Source: Chloroflexota bacterium (GTDB lineage Bacteria; Chloroflexota; Anaerolineae; UBA4142). From it: a stretch of 51,424 bases of DNA. The stretch is from NCBI GenBank assembly GCA_016219275.1, contig JACRBM010000041.1, forward strand, positions 1 through 51,424, read 5' to 3'. The notes beneath the pieces were generated by a model. It worked only from the letters and a program-made list of their open reading frames with translations, did no database searches and had not been told where the DNA came from. Shown piece after piece: positions 16,083-23,424 of this stretch. Position 1 is the stretch's first letter. The number at the start of each line of letters is the position of its first letter. Position numbers and translations under genes: made by a program.

Positions 16083-16745
16083 ATGCGCGTGATTTCCGGC
16101 ACAGCCAGAGGACGTACACTCAAATCGCCAGGTGAGGCGACGCGTCCGATCACCGACCGCGTGAAAGAGAGTTTGTTCAACATTATCGCCGCGGATGTGC
16201 GCGATGCGAACGTGCTCGACCTGTTCGCTGGCGCGGGCAGCGTCGGCATCGAGGCGCTTTCGCGCGGCGCCCGCGCGGCAACATTCGTCGAACTCGACCG
16301 CGCGGCGCTGAACGCGATTCGCGCGAATCTCGAACTGACGCGCTTGACCAGTCGCGCGAGAATCGTGCGGCTCGACGTGTTCAAGTTCATTCGCGGTTAT
16401 CCTGTCATTGCGAGCCGCGAAGCGTCGAAGCAATCTAGCCCTCCCAACCCTCCCCTTGACAAGGGGAGGGCGAAGGTGGGGTTGGAGATTGCTTCGTCGC
16501 AAAGGTCGCTCCTCGCAATGACACCGTTTGATTTGATCTACATCGCGCCGCCGCAGTACAAGGAATTGTGGTCCGAAACACTCAAGACGCTCGACACGCG
16601 CGAGGTGCTCGCACCCGACGGCATCCTCGTCGCGCAGATTCATCCGAAAGAGTACACAGAACTTGCGCTGACCCAGTTCGAACTGTACGATCAGCGCAAG
16701 TATGGCAGCACGATGCTGTGTTTTTATCGAAAGCGTGAGGCGTGA
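16083..16745 (+). CDS. rsmD: 16S rRNA (guanine-966-N2)-methyltransferase RsmD, with inserted repeat
   Basis: RsmD methylates G966 of 16S rRNA using SAM. The N-terminus MRVISGTARGR and motif I VLDLFAGAGSVGIEALSRGA are diagnostic, followed by ELDRAALNAI. The catalytic loop reads PFDLIYIAPPQY. At 220 aa the protein is about 35-40 residues longer than typical RsmD. The excess coincides with codons 107-147, which are encoded by a nested palindromic element (16403-16523) lying in frame between FKFIRG and PFDLIYIAPP. This position is a loop before the active-site strand, so the enzyme may still work. ATG 16083 is chosen because the conserved protein start falls there. Confidence 0.92.
   Translation: MRVISGTARGRTLKSPGEATRPITDRVKESLFNIIAADVRDANVLDLFAGAGSVGIEALSRGARAATFVELDRAALNAIRANLELTRLTSRARIVRLDVFKFIRGYPVIASREASKQSSPPNPPLDKGRAKVGLEIASSQRSLLAMTPFDLIYIAPPQYKELWSETLKTLDTREVLAPDGILVAQIHPKEYTELALTQFELYDQRKYGSTMLCFYRKREA
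16403..16523. repeat. Nested palindromic element inserted in rsmD
   Basis: Three perfect inverted pairs are nested: TGTCATTGCGAG (16403-16414)/CTCGCAATGACA (16512-16523), CGAAGCAATCT (16426-16436)/AGATTGCTTCG (16486-16496), and CCCTCCCCTT (16448-16457)/AAGGGGAGGG (16461-16470). The whole is translated in frame as part of RsmD. Confidence 0.9.
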
Positions 16746-16760
16746 ATCTCGCGCGGCGGA

Positions 16761-17057
16761 TTACGCGACCTGCAAAACCTTGACCTCACGGTTAATGCGC
16801 TTGGCTATCTTGGCTTCGGCAACTTCAAGATCATAACGCGCTTGCATACGAAGCCAGACGTTTGCGCTCGTACCAAAGTAGCGCGCCAACCGCAGGGCGG
16901 TGTCCGCCGTAATGGAACGCTCTCCGCGCACGATTTGGGTAATCCGCAAAGTCGGCACCCCAATATCTTTCGCCACGCGATATTGGCTCAAGCCGAGTGG
17001 TTTGATGAAATCTTCGAGTAGTACTTCGCCAGGATGAATAGGCGGTAATCTTTCCAT
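16761..17057 (-). CDS. higA: HigA-family antitoxin (HTH)
   Basis: This 98-residue protein starts MERLPPIHPGEVLLEDFI, the classic HigA/VapI opening, and continues with an HTH-3 domain (SQYRVAKDIGVPTLRITQIVRGERSITADTALRL in shape). It neutralises the HigB toxin and represses their shared promoter. ATG at 17057 gives a normal-length protein; the longer frame upstream is only read-through of the toxin gene in another frame. It lies 13 nt downstream of higB, the toxin-first order typical of this family. Confidence 0.92.
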   Translation of the reverse strand: MERLPPIHPGEVLLEDFIKPLGLSQYRVAKDIGVPTLRITQIVRGERSITADTALRLARYFGTSANVWLRMQARYDLEVAEAKIAKRINREVKVLQVA

Positions 17058-17070
17058 ACGTAACCTCTGT

Positions 17071-17352
17071 TTAGGGATAATCCGTAATCTCCACGTCTTT
17101 CGCTTTGCCTTTTGACCACTTGAAACAGATTCGGTATTGATCATTGATCCGGATGCTATGTTGACCTTCACGGTTTCCGTGAAGCGCTTCGAGTCTGTTG
17201 CCAGGCGGCGCAGACAGGTCACGCAAGCCATCAGCATCATCCAAGTAGACCAGTTTACGTCGCGCCGTTTTCTGAATGGTGAAAGGCAGCTTGCGCGAAG
17301 CAATGCCCTGGAAGATTTTTTCTGTTTCAGGGTCGGCGAAAGACTCAATCAC
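17071..17352 (-). CDS. higB: HigB/RelE-family toxin
   Basis: This 93-residue protein (MIESFADPETEKIFQG... ending in RICFKWSKGKAKDVEITDYP) matches the HigB branch of RelE-like mRNA interferases, which cut ribosome-bound mRNA. Conserved features include the FADPETEKIFQG start, the LDDADGLRDLSAPPGNRLEAL middle and the NDQYRICF strand. The start is GTG at 17352; the ATG four bases upstream is out of frame and stops at once. It forms a module with higA and a palindromic operator upstream. Confidence 0.92.
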   Translation of the reverse strand: MIESFADPETEKIFQGIASRKLPFTIQKTARRKLVYLDDADGLRDLSAPPGNRLEALHGNREGQHSIRINDQYRICFKWSKGKAKDVEITDYP

Positions 17353-17359
17353 ACATGAA

Positions 17360-17380
17360 TAGTATCATATAACGATACTA
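17360..17380 (-). promoter_or_regulatory. Palindromic operator of higBA
   Basis: TAGTATC (17360-17366) and GATACTA (17374-17380) form a perfect 7-bp inverted repeat with 7-nt spacer, 8 nt upstream of the HigB start. This is the expected place for HigA autoregulation. Confidence 0.75.
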
Positions 17381-17506
17381 GCGTCAAGATGCCGACCGAT
17401 TCAAAACCGCACAAACGCGAAACGTACGCCGGCAACGACGGAGCGGCTTGCAATTGGAAGGTACTTTCGATTCGTCCACCGTTGCGGTGTACCCCGAGTT
17501 CACACC

Positions 17507-18148
17507 TCACGCATCACGCTCCACTTCCTCCAGCAATCTTACCACCTCTTCATCGCTCGTCTGCCCAAACTGAGTATAGAATCGCCCGACGGCGAAGAAG
17601 GGGTCCGGCGTATCCACGACAACAACCTGGTCGCACTCAAACGCAAGTTGGCGCATCGTGTCTGCGGGTCCCACTGGCACGGCGAGGATCAATCGCGCTG
17701 GATTTTGTTTGCGTAACGCGCGCAACGCAACGAGCACCGTCGAGCCAGTCGCCACGCCGTCGTCCACCAGAACGACGGTTTTGTTTTTCACATCAAGCGG
17801 CGCGCGTTTGCCGCGATACATTTCAACGCGATGCTCAATGTCCGCGCGCGTCTGTTCCACCACGCGTTCAATCGCGCGCTGACCCAACCGCAGTTCGTCA
17901 AGCGCCGCTTCATCGAACCATACTTCGCCCGTGCTCGTCAGCGCGCCGATGGCGAGTTCGGCATTGAACGGCGCGCCAATTTTGTGCGCGATAAAAACGT
18001 CGAGCAGCGCGTGCAACTCGCGCGCCACCTCCACCGCGACGACCACTCCGCCGCGTGGAATGCCAAGCACGATCAGATCGGTCTCCGCTGTGAGAAACAC
18101 GAGCCGCGCGGCAAGTTGCTTGCCCGCGTCGCGACGATCAAGAAACAC
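17507..18148 (-). CDS. Phosphoribosyltransferase-family protein
   Basis: This 213-residue protein carries the type I PRPP-binding loop VVLVDDGVATGST (residues 125-137). It also has the LGIPRGGVVVAVEVA and VDTPDPFFAVGRFYTQFGQTSDEEV motifs seen in the stand-alone phosphoribosyltransferases often annotated as predicted PRTases. The substrate is not known. It starts 12 nt after the stop of the thpR-like gene on the same strand, so the two are likely co-transcribed. Confidence 0.85.
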   Translation of the reverse strand: MFLDRRDAGKQLAARLVFLTAETDLIVLGIPRGGVVVAVEVARELHALLDVFIAHKIGAPFNAELAIGALTSTGEVWFDEAALDELRLGQRAIERVVEQTRADIEHRVEMYRGKRAPLDVKNKTVVLVDDGVATGSTVLVALRALRKQNPARLILAVPVGPADTMRQLAFECDQVVVVDTPDPFFAVGRFYTQFGQTSDEEVVRLLEEVERDA

Positions 18149-18160
18149 GATCGTCCTCCG

Positions 18161-18754
18161 TCATCCGTCCTTCATCAATCCAATCTCTGCTAATCGCGAG
18201 TATGCGCTCCCGCCCGGACGCAACTCGCTTCTCATCACACTGACGCACGTGACGCGCAACACGCCGAGCTTGCCCACTTGCGCCTGCTCGATCATCTTGC
18301 CGACGAACTGCCGATCACTCGGCGACGCATCGCGCTTGACGCGCCCGAGCGTGAGATGCGCGGTGAACGGTCGTTCCTCGCGCGCGTAGCCGAGCGCGGC
18401 GCACGCGTCTTCCACGCGTTGCGCCAATCGTTCCAGCGCCGCGACATCACCTTCGACGCCAATCCACACATTGTTTGGACGCCGCGTGTTCGGGAATGCG
18501 CCCGCGCCGGTGATCGTCAACGCGAACGGCGCGATGCCCCCGCACGCGCGCGCCGCCGCGTTCTGCAATTCGGGCACGCGTTCCGCCGCGACCTCGCCGA
18601 GAAATTTGAGCGTGACGTGAACATTCTCCGGCGCGACCCAGCGCACGTAACTCGCCGCGCGATCGCGTTTCAACCGCGCTTGCGCCTCGCCTAACGCGCG
18701 TCGCGTCGCGTCGTCCAACTCAATCGCGATAAACGTTCGAATCATGTCTGTCAT
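18161..18754 (-). CDS. thpR: RNA 2',3'-cyclic phosphodiesterase (2'-5' RNA ligase family)
   Basis: This 197-residue 2H-phosphoesterase has both HxT motifs: HVTLKFLG at residues 46-53 and HLTLGRVK at 133-140. Enzymes of this family open 2',3'-cyclic phosphates at RNA ends. The start MTDMIRTFIAIEL at ATG 18754 is preceded by GGGAGA at good spacing; the longer frame lacks such a site. The downstream partner is a phosphoribosyltransferase. Confidence 0.92.
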   Translation of the reverse strand: MTDMIRTFIAIELDDATRRALGEAQARLKRDRAASYVRWVAPENVHVTLKFLGEVAAERVPELQNAAARACGGIAPFALTITGAGAFPNTRRPNNVWIGVEGDVAALERLAQRVEDACAALGYAREERPFTAHLTLGRVKRDASPSDRQFVGKMIEQAQVGKLGVLRVTCVSVMRSELRPGGSAYSRLAEIGLMKDG

Positions 18755-18814
18755 TGCGAATTTCTCCCAACCCAATTCTCCGCCAAAGCCAATCAAAAGT
18801 CAAGAAACAATCTA

Positions 18815-18854
18815 CCGTTTGCCATTCGCCATCCGCCATTTGCCATTCTCCGCG
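18815..18854. repeat. GCCATTC-type heptad tandem repeat
   Basis: GCCATTC, GCCATCC, GCCATTT, GCCATTC run head to tail. The same unit recurs at 46614-46655. A possible promoter for the next gene (TTGCCA 18840, N18, TAGAAT 18864) overlaps its end. Confidence 0.65.
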
Positions 18855-18910
18855 CTCTTGTGATAGAATTGTCGCCGTCCGTGTGACATTCTTTTTTTTG
18901 AGGAGAAACC

Positions 18911-19294
18911 ATGCCATCGAATTTTCTTCTGAACGAAATGCCCGCCTCCCGCCACGCGATTGAAAACGCACTCCGCTTTGAATTCTGGCGCGCCGGTTTC
19001 AAAACGATGTGGTTCTCATGCGTCAAAGACGCCGCGCCGTTCCAAGCCCAGGCAGCCTGGGGCGAAAAAAATTTCGCGATTGAATGGGAACCGAAAAAGT
19101 ATCTCTTGCTCAAATTGAGCAAACCCGATCAAGCCGCGCTCAACGCGTTTGAACTCGTCCTCAAACACAAACCGCTCGCGGCGTACAAAGACGGCGACGG
19201 CAAGGTAGTCGTCGAGTGGCGCGTTAAGGACGGCGACGCGCGCTTTCAAGAATTGCAATCGGCGGGCGTTGCCGAATTGCAGCGCATCAAGTAA
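18911..19294 (+). CDS. Uncharacterised 127-aa protein
   Basis: No known domain is recognised. The protein is soluble, rich in Lys, Trp and aromatic residues, and reads as a compact alpha/beta domain (FWRAGFKTMWFSCVKDAAPF, then KYLLLKLSKPDQAALNAFELVL, then VVVEWRVKDGDARFQEL). GAGGAG precedes the ATG at ideal distance, and the codon use is like that of the host, so it is a genuine gene. It lies 16 nt upstream of polA and may share its transcript. Confidence 0.75.
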   Translation: MPSNFLLNEMPASRHAIENALRFEFWRAGFKTMWFSCVKDAAPFQAQAAWGEKNFAIEWEPKKYLLLKLSKPDQAALNAFELVLKHKPLAAYKDGDGKVVVEWRVKDGDARFQELQSAGVAELQRIK

Positions 19295-19310
19295 CTCGCA
19301 ACCCACAATC

Positions 19311-22115
19311 ATGAAACTTGTCCTTCTCGATTCGCACGCGCTCATTCATCGCGCGTATCACGCGGTCCCGCCCACGCTCACCAGTCCCAGCGGTGAGCCG
19401 ACGAACGCGACGTACGGTTTTGCTTCCACGCTCCTCAAAGTGTTGAGCGACGAAAAACCGGACTATATCGCCGCCACGTTCGACGTGGGCAAAAGTTTTC
19501 GCGATGATCTGTACGCGCAATACAAAGCGCATCGCCCGCCGCTCGCGGATGATCTCGTGCCGCAACTGCAACGCTCGCGCGAGGTCGTCGCCGCGTTCGG
19601 CTTTCCCACGTTCGGCAAAGAAGGGTACGAGGCGGACGATTTGCTCGGCACGCTCGCGCACCTCGCGAGTCAACGCGCCAATCTCGAAACAATCATCGTC
19701 ACCGGCGATTCGGACACGTTTCAACTCATCACGCCGCGCGTGCGCGTATTAACCTTTGCGCGGCAGATCAACGAGACGGTCATTTACGATCACGCCGCGG
19801 TTGTCAAACGGTACGGACTCGAACCGAAACAGTTGATTGACTTCAAGGCGCTGAAAGGCGATCCGTCCGACAATGTGCCCGGCGTCCCAGGCATTGGTGA
19901 AAAGACCGCGACGAAATTGCTCCAACAGTTTCACTCGCTCGACAACATCTACACGCATCTCGACGAGATTGACGCGCGCACGCGCGAGAAATTGCGCGCC
20001 GGCAAAGATGCGGCGTATCAAAGCCAAAAACTCGTCACGATCGTGACCGACGCGCCGATTCAACTCGATCTCGATGCATGCCGCGTAACCCAGTTCAATC
20101 GCGAACGCGTCGTCGCGCTCTTTCGCGACCTGGGTTTCCGCAGTTTGATCGAACGACTTCCTGGCACACCCACCCAAGCCGAACTCGTCGCCGAACCATC
20201 AGCGCCCGACTCGGTCGCGCCGGTCAGCGATAATTATCACACGGTAGATACAGACGCCGAGCTCGATCAACTCGTCGCGCGTTTGCAATCGCTCGACGCG
20301 TTCGTGTTCGATGTCGAAACAACCGGCACGAACGCGATGCTCGCGCAGCTCGTCGGCATCGCGATTGGCGTCGGCAAGGGCGAGGCGTACTATATCCCGT
20401 TGGAATTAGACGAAGGACGAAAGCCGAAAGACGGAGGACAACTTGCTTTCGACACGAATCCTTCGTCCTCCGTCCTCCGTCCTCCGTCTCTATCCCAGGA
20501 TCGCGTGCTTGCTAAACTGAAACCGCTCTTTGAGAGCACACGCATCGCCAAGTACGCGCACAACGCCAAGTACGATGCGCTCGTGCTCGCGCAAGCCGGC
20601 ATCACCGTCAACCACATCGCGTTCGATTCGATCATCGCGGCGCACCTCATCGAACCCAGCACGCAATTGCTTGGGTTGAAAAAACTTGTCGCGGACAAAT
20701 TCAAAATCGAGATGACCGAGATCGAAGCGTTGATCGGCAAAGGCAAGAATCAGATTTCGATGGATCAGGTAGACGTGGCGCAGGTGTCCAAGTACGCGTG
20801 CGCGGACGCCGACTACACATTTCGCCTCGTCGAACACTATCGCCCACAACTTGCCGAACGCGGACTGGACAAATTATTCAACGAACTTGAGATGCCGCTC
20901 GTTCCCGTTCTCGTCGCGATAGAACGCGCCGGGGTGTTGCTCGACCTGGACGCGTTGCGCGTCATGTCCGGCGATTTGGCGAAACGCTTGCTCGAACTCG
21001 AAAAACAAATTCAAGCGCACGTCGGCGCGCCGCTCAACGTCGCGTCACCCGCGCAACTCGCCGATGCGCTCTTCAACAAACTGGGACTGCCAACGGCTGG
21101 CGTTCCTAAAACGAGCACCGGAAAAATTTCGACCGCCGCCGATGTGCTCGACTCGTTGCGGAACGCGCATCCGGTCGTCCCGTTGATTCTCGAACATCGC
21201 GAGTTGTCCAAGTTGAAAGGGACGTACGTGGACGCGCTGCCTGCGCTCGTGCACCCCGACACCGGGCGCGTGCACACAAGTTACAATCAAACCGGTACCG
21301 TGACCGGGCGCGTGTCGTCGTCCGACCCGAACCTCCAAAATATTCCGATCCGCACCGAGCTGGGTCGCCAAGTGCGCCGCGCGTTCATTGCGCCGCGCGG
21401 CAGCAAACTGATCAGCGCGGACTATTCCCAGGTCGAACTTCGTATCCTCGCGCACATCACGCGCGACCCAGGTTTGCTCGAGGCGTTCGCGCACAACGAA
21501 GACATTCACGCCGCGACTGCCGCGCGTCTGTTCAACGTGCCGCTCGCGCAAGTCACGTCGGACATGCGCCGGCTCGGCAAGACGATCAACTTTGGCATCG
21601 CCTACGGCATCACCGGCTATGGCGTCGCCGCGCGCACCGAGTTGTCACAAACGCAAGCGCGTGAATTGATTGACAACTATTTCACCCAGTTTGCGAAAGT
21701 AAAAGAGTACACCGAAGCAACCAAGCGCGAGGCAAGCACGCGCGGGTACGTGCAAACGTTGCTGGGTCGCCGCCGTTACTTTCCCGAGTTGCAGAACGCG
21801 GCAAGCCGCAACGTCGCCGCGCGTAACGCCGCCGAACGCGAAGCGATCAACATGCCGATTCAAGGCAGCGCCGCCGACATTATCAAGATCGCGATGCTGC
21901 GTTTGCACCACGAATTGCATGCGCGCCAGTTGCGCGCGCGGATGACACTCCAAGTCCACGACGAACTCGTCCTCGAATGTCCCGACGATGAACTCGCCGC
22001 CGTGGTGCCGCTCGTGCGCGAGATCATGGAAAACGCGTACGCGCTCGAATCGAAGTTGCGGGTGGATGTCACGGTCGGACAAAACTGGGACGAGCAACAA
22101 GAATTCAAAAAATGA
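19311..22115 (+). CDS. polA: DNA polymerase I
   Basis: PolA (934 aa) has the 5'-3' exonuclease domain (KLVLLDSHALIHRAYHA, YEADDLLGTLA, FKALKGDPSDNVPGVPGIGEKTATKLL), a 3'-5' exonuclease domain with FVFDVETTGTNA, YAHNAKYDALVL and the later KYACADADYTFRL, and the polymerase domain with DYSQVELRILAH, RRLGKTINFGIAYGITGYG and LQVHDELVLE. The exonuclease acidic residues appear retained. Codons 367-395 are encoded by two opposed heptad-repeat tracts (20409-20440 and 20457-20493). They separate YYIPLEL from VLAKLKPLF, a loop in the proofreading domain. The stop overlaps the next start (ATGA at 22112). Confidence 0.96.
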   Translation: MKLVLLDSHALIHRAYHAVPPTLTSPSGEPTNATYGFASTLLKVLSDEKPDYIAATFDVGKSFRDDLYAQYKAHRPPLADDLVPQLQRSREVVAAFGFPTFGKEGYEADDLLGTLAHLASQRANLETIIVTGDSDTFQLITPRVRVLTFARQINETVIYDHAAVVKRYGLEPKQLIDFKALKGDPSDNVPGVPGIGEKTATKLLQQFHSLDNIYTHLDEIDARTREKLRAGKDAAYQSQKLVTIVTDAPIQLDLDACRVTQFNRERVVALFRDLGFRSLIERLPGTPTQAELVAEPSAPDSVAPVSDNYHTVDTDAELDQLVARLQSLDAFVFDVETTGTNAMLAQLVGIAIGVGKGEAYYIPLELDEGRKPKDGGQLAFDTNPSSSVLRPPSLSQDRVLAKLKPLFESTRIAKYAHNAKYDALVLAQAGITVNHIAFDSIIAAHLIEPSTQLLGLKKLVADKFKIEMTEIEALIGKGKNQISMDQVDVAQVSKYACADADYTFRLVEHYRPQLAERGLDKLFNELEMPLVPVLVAIERAGVLLDLDALRVMSGDLAKRLLELEKQIQAHVGAPLNVASPAQLADALFNKLGLPTAGVPKTSTGKISTAADVLDSLRNAHPVVPLILEHRELSKLKGTYVDALPALVHPDTGRVHTSYNQTGTVTGRVSSSDPNLQNIPIRTELGRQVRRAFIAPRGSKLISADYSQVELRILAHITRDPGLLEAFAHNEDIHAATAARLFNVPLAQVTSDMRRLGKTINFGIAYGITGYGVAARTELSQTQARELIDNYFTQFAKVKEYTEATKREASTRGYVQTLLGRRRYFPELQNAASRNVAARNAAEREAINMPIQGSAADIIKIAMLRLHHELHARQLRARMTLQVHDELVLECPDDELAAVVPLVREIMENAYALESKLRVDVTVGQNWDEQQEFKK
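20409..20495. repeat. Opposed heptad repeats inside polA
   Basis: GACGAAG, GACGAAA, GCCGAAA, GACGGAG run forward. They are followed by TCCTTCG and three TCCTCCG copies, their reverse complement. The pair could form a hairpin in mRNA and is translated as about 29 extra residues. Confidence 0.85.
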
Positions 22116-23377
22116 AAGTGGCGTCGTTCGTCATCGCGATCGTATTCCTCGTACTCACGTTTCCCCTGACCAAACCCCAGCCCGCCGCGTGGAACGACAT
22201 CGCACGCGTCGCGGCAATCGAGTCGCTCGTCGAGCGCGGCACCTGGGCGATTGACGATTCGCCCTGGGTTAACGCGACCAAAGACAAGGTTTGGCTCAAC
22301 GGTAAATTTTACTCGGACAAGATGCCGATGCTCACACTGATGGGCGTCGGCATTTATGCGCCCCTGCATTGGGCTGGATTATCGTTAGCGCCGGACTGTA
22401 ACGCTTGCGCGTATCCCTGGCTTGCGCGCGTGTTCGATGCGCTCCCTGCCGCGATTACACTCGCGCTCTTTTTCGATTTGGCGCGCCGCCAAAACGTAGC
22501 GACCTGGATCGCTTTGCTCGGCACGTTCGCGCTCGGTATCGGAACGATGTGGTTTCCATACGCACTCGTGCTGAACCATCACATCCCGGCGGCGAGCGCG
22601 GCATTCGGCAGTTTCTACTTGATCGTTACGCGCCGCGAGGATCGTCGCGCGATCTTTTTCGCGGGCGTGCTCGCCGCGCTTGCGATTGCGTTCGACGTTC
22701 TGGCAGGCATCGTCGCGGCGACGGTCGGCGTGATCGCGCTCGTGCGCGTGCGCCGCGAGTTCTTTTTCTTCGCGCTGGGCGGCGCGCTGCCGCTCGTCCT
22801 CACCGCGCTGCTCGATTATCAAATCGCGGGGATGATCATTCCGCCGTACATGATTACGAATGGCTACAACTATCCTGGGTCGGAATTTCCAGCGACGTTC
22901 GCCGGCAACGGCACACCGGACGATTACGCGGCATACGCTTTTCGAATGTTCCTGGGTGGGCAAGGTCTGTTCGCTTACAATCCTCTGTTGCTTTTCGCCA
23001 TCGTCGGCGCGATTGCCGTCGCATGGAATCGCCGCCACACGTGGTGGATCGAAGGTCTCGCCGCCATCATCGGATTTGCCGCGCTGTGTCTCTACCTTGC
23101 AACGAACACCGGCAACTATGGCGGGAACGCGTATGGCGAACGGTGGTTCATCCCGGCAATTCCGCTTTTGTTCGCGTTCATTTTCTTCGCGCCGCCTTTG
23201 AGCGCGCGAACGTGGAAACATCTCGCGTGGGCGTTGATCATCCCGGCATTGGCGTTGTCGCTTCTTTCGACGTGGCAAGGTTCGCAAGCGCCGTGGCAAT
23301 ACATCGCGCCGCCGCTGCAAATGACGCGCAACATCAACCAGTTTCCGTTTTTCGGTTTCAAGTGGAACGTGCACTAA
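22112..23377 (+). CDS. Polytopic membrane protein (GT-C-like)
   Basis: This 421-residue protein has an N-terminal membrane helix, an external loop with RGTWAIDDSPW, and about nine further membrane segments. The layout (short N-terminal helix, large first loop with acidic residues, helix-rich remainder) is like dolichyl-phosphate-sugar-dependent GT-C glycosyltransferases, but no decisive catalytic motif is identified. It is translationally coupled to polA by the ATGA overlap and precedes two other large membrane proteins. An envelope polysaccharide or glycoprotein role is an inference only. Confidence 0.65.
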   Translation: MKVASFVIAIVFLVLTFPLTKPQPAAWNDIARVAAIESLVERGTWAIDDSPWVNATKDKVWLNGKFYSDKMPMLTLMGVGIYAPLHWAGLSLAPDCNACAYPWLARVFDALPAAITLALFFDLARRQNVATWIALLGTFALGIGTMWFPYALVLNHHIPAASAAFGSFYLIVTRREDRRAIFFAGVLAALAIAFDVLAGIVAATVGVIALVRVRREFFFFALGGALPLVLTALLDYQIAGMIIPPYMITNGYNYPGSEFPATFAGNGTPDDYAAYAFRMFLGGQGLFAYNPLLLFAIVGAIAVAWNRRHTWWIEGLAAIIGFAALCLYLATNTGNYGGNAYGERWFIPAIPLLFAFIFFAPPLSARTWKHLAWALIIPALALSLLSTWQGSQAPWQYIAPPLQMTRNINQFPFFGFKWNVH

Positions 23378-23389
23378 ACACACCGCGCG

Positions 23390-23417
23390 TTGACCCCTGA
23401 TTTTTTCTCGCTATAAT
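23390..23417 (+). promoter_or_regulatory. Promoter giving a leaderless YfhO-like mRNA
   Basis: TTGACC (23390-23395), 16 nt, TATAAT (23412-23417). Transcription would start at about 23424-23425, on the ATG at 23425. Confidence 0.65.
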
Positions 23418-23424
23418 GAATTCC

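Noticed and set aside
17389-17967. 192-residue plus-strand ORF
   Set aside because: It overlaps the phosphoribosyltransferase on the other strand and encodes an Arg/Pro/Ser-rich shadow peptide.
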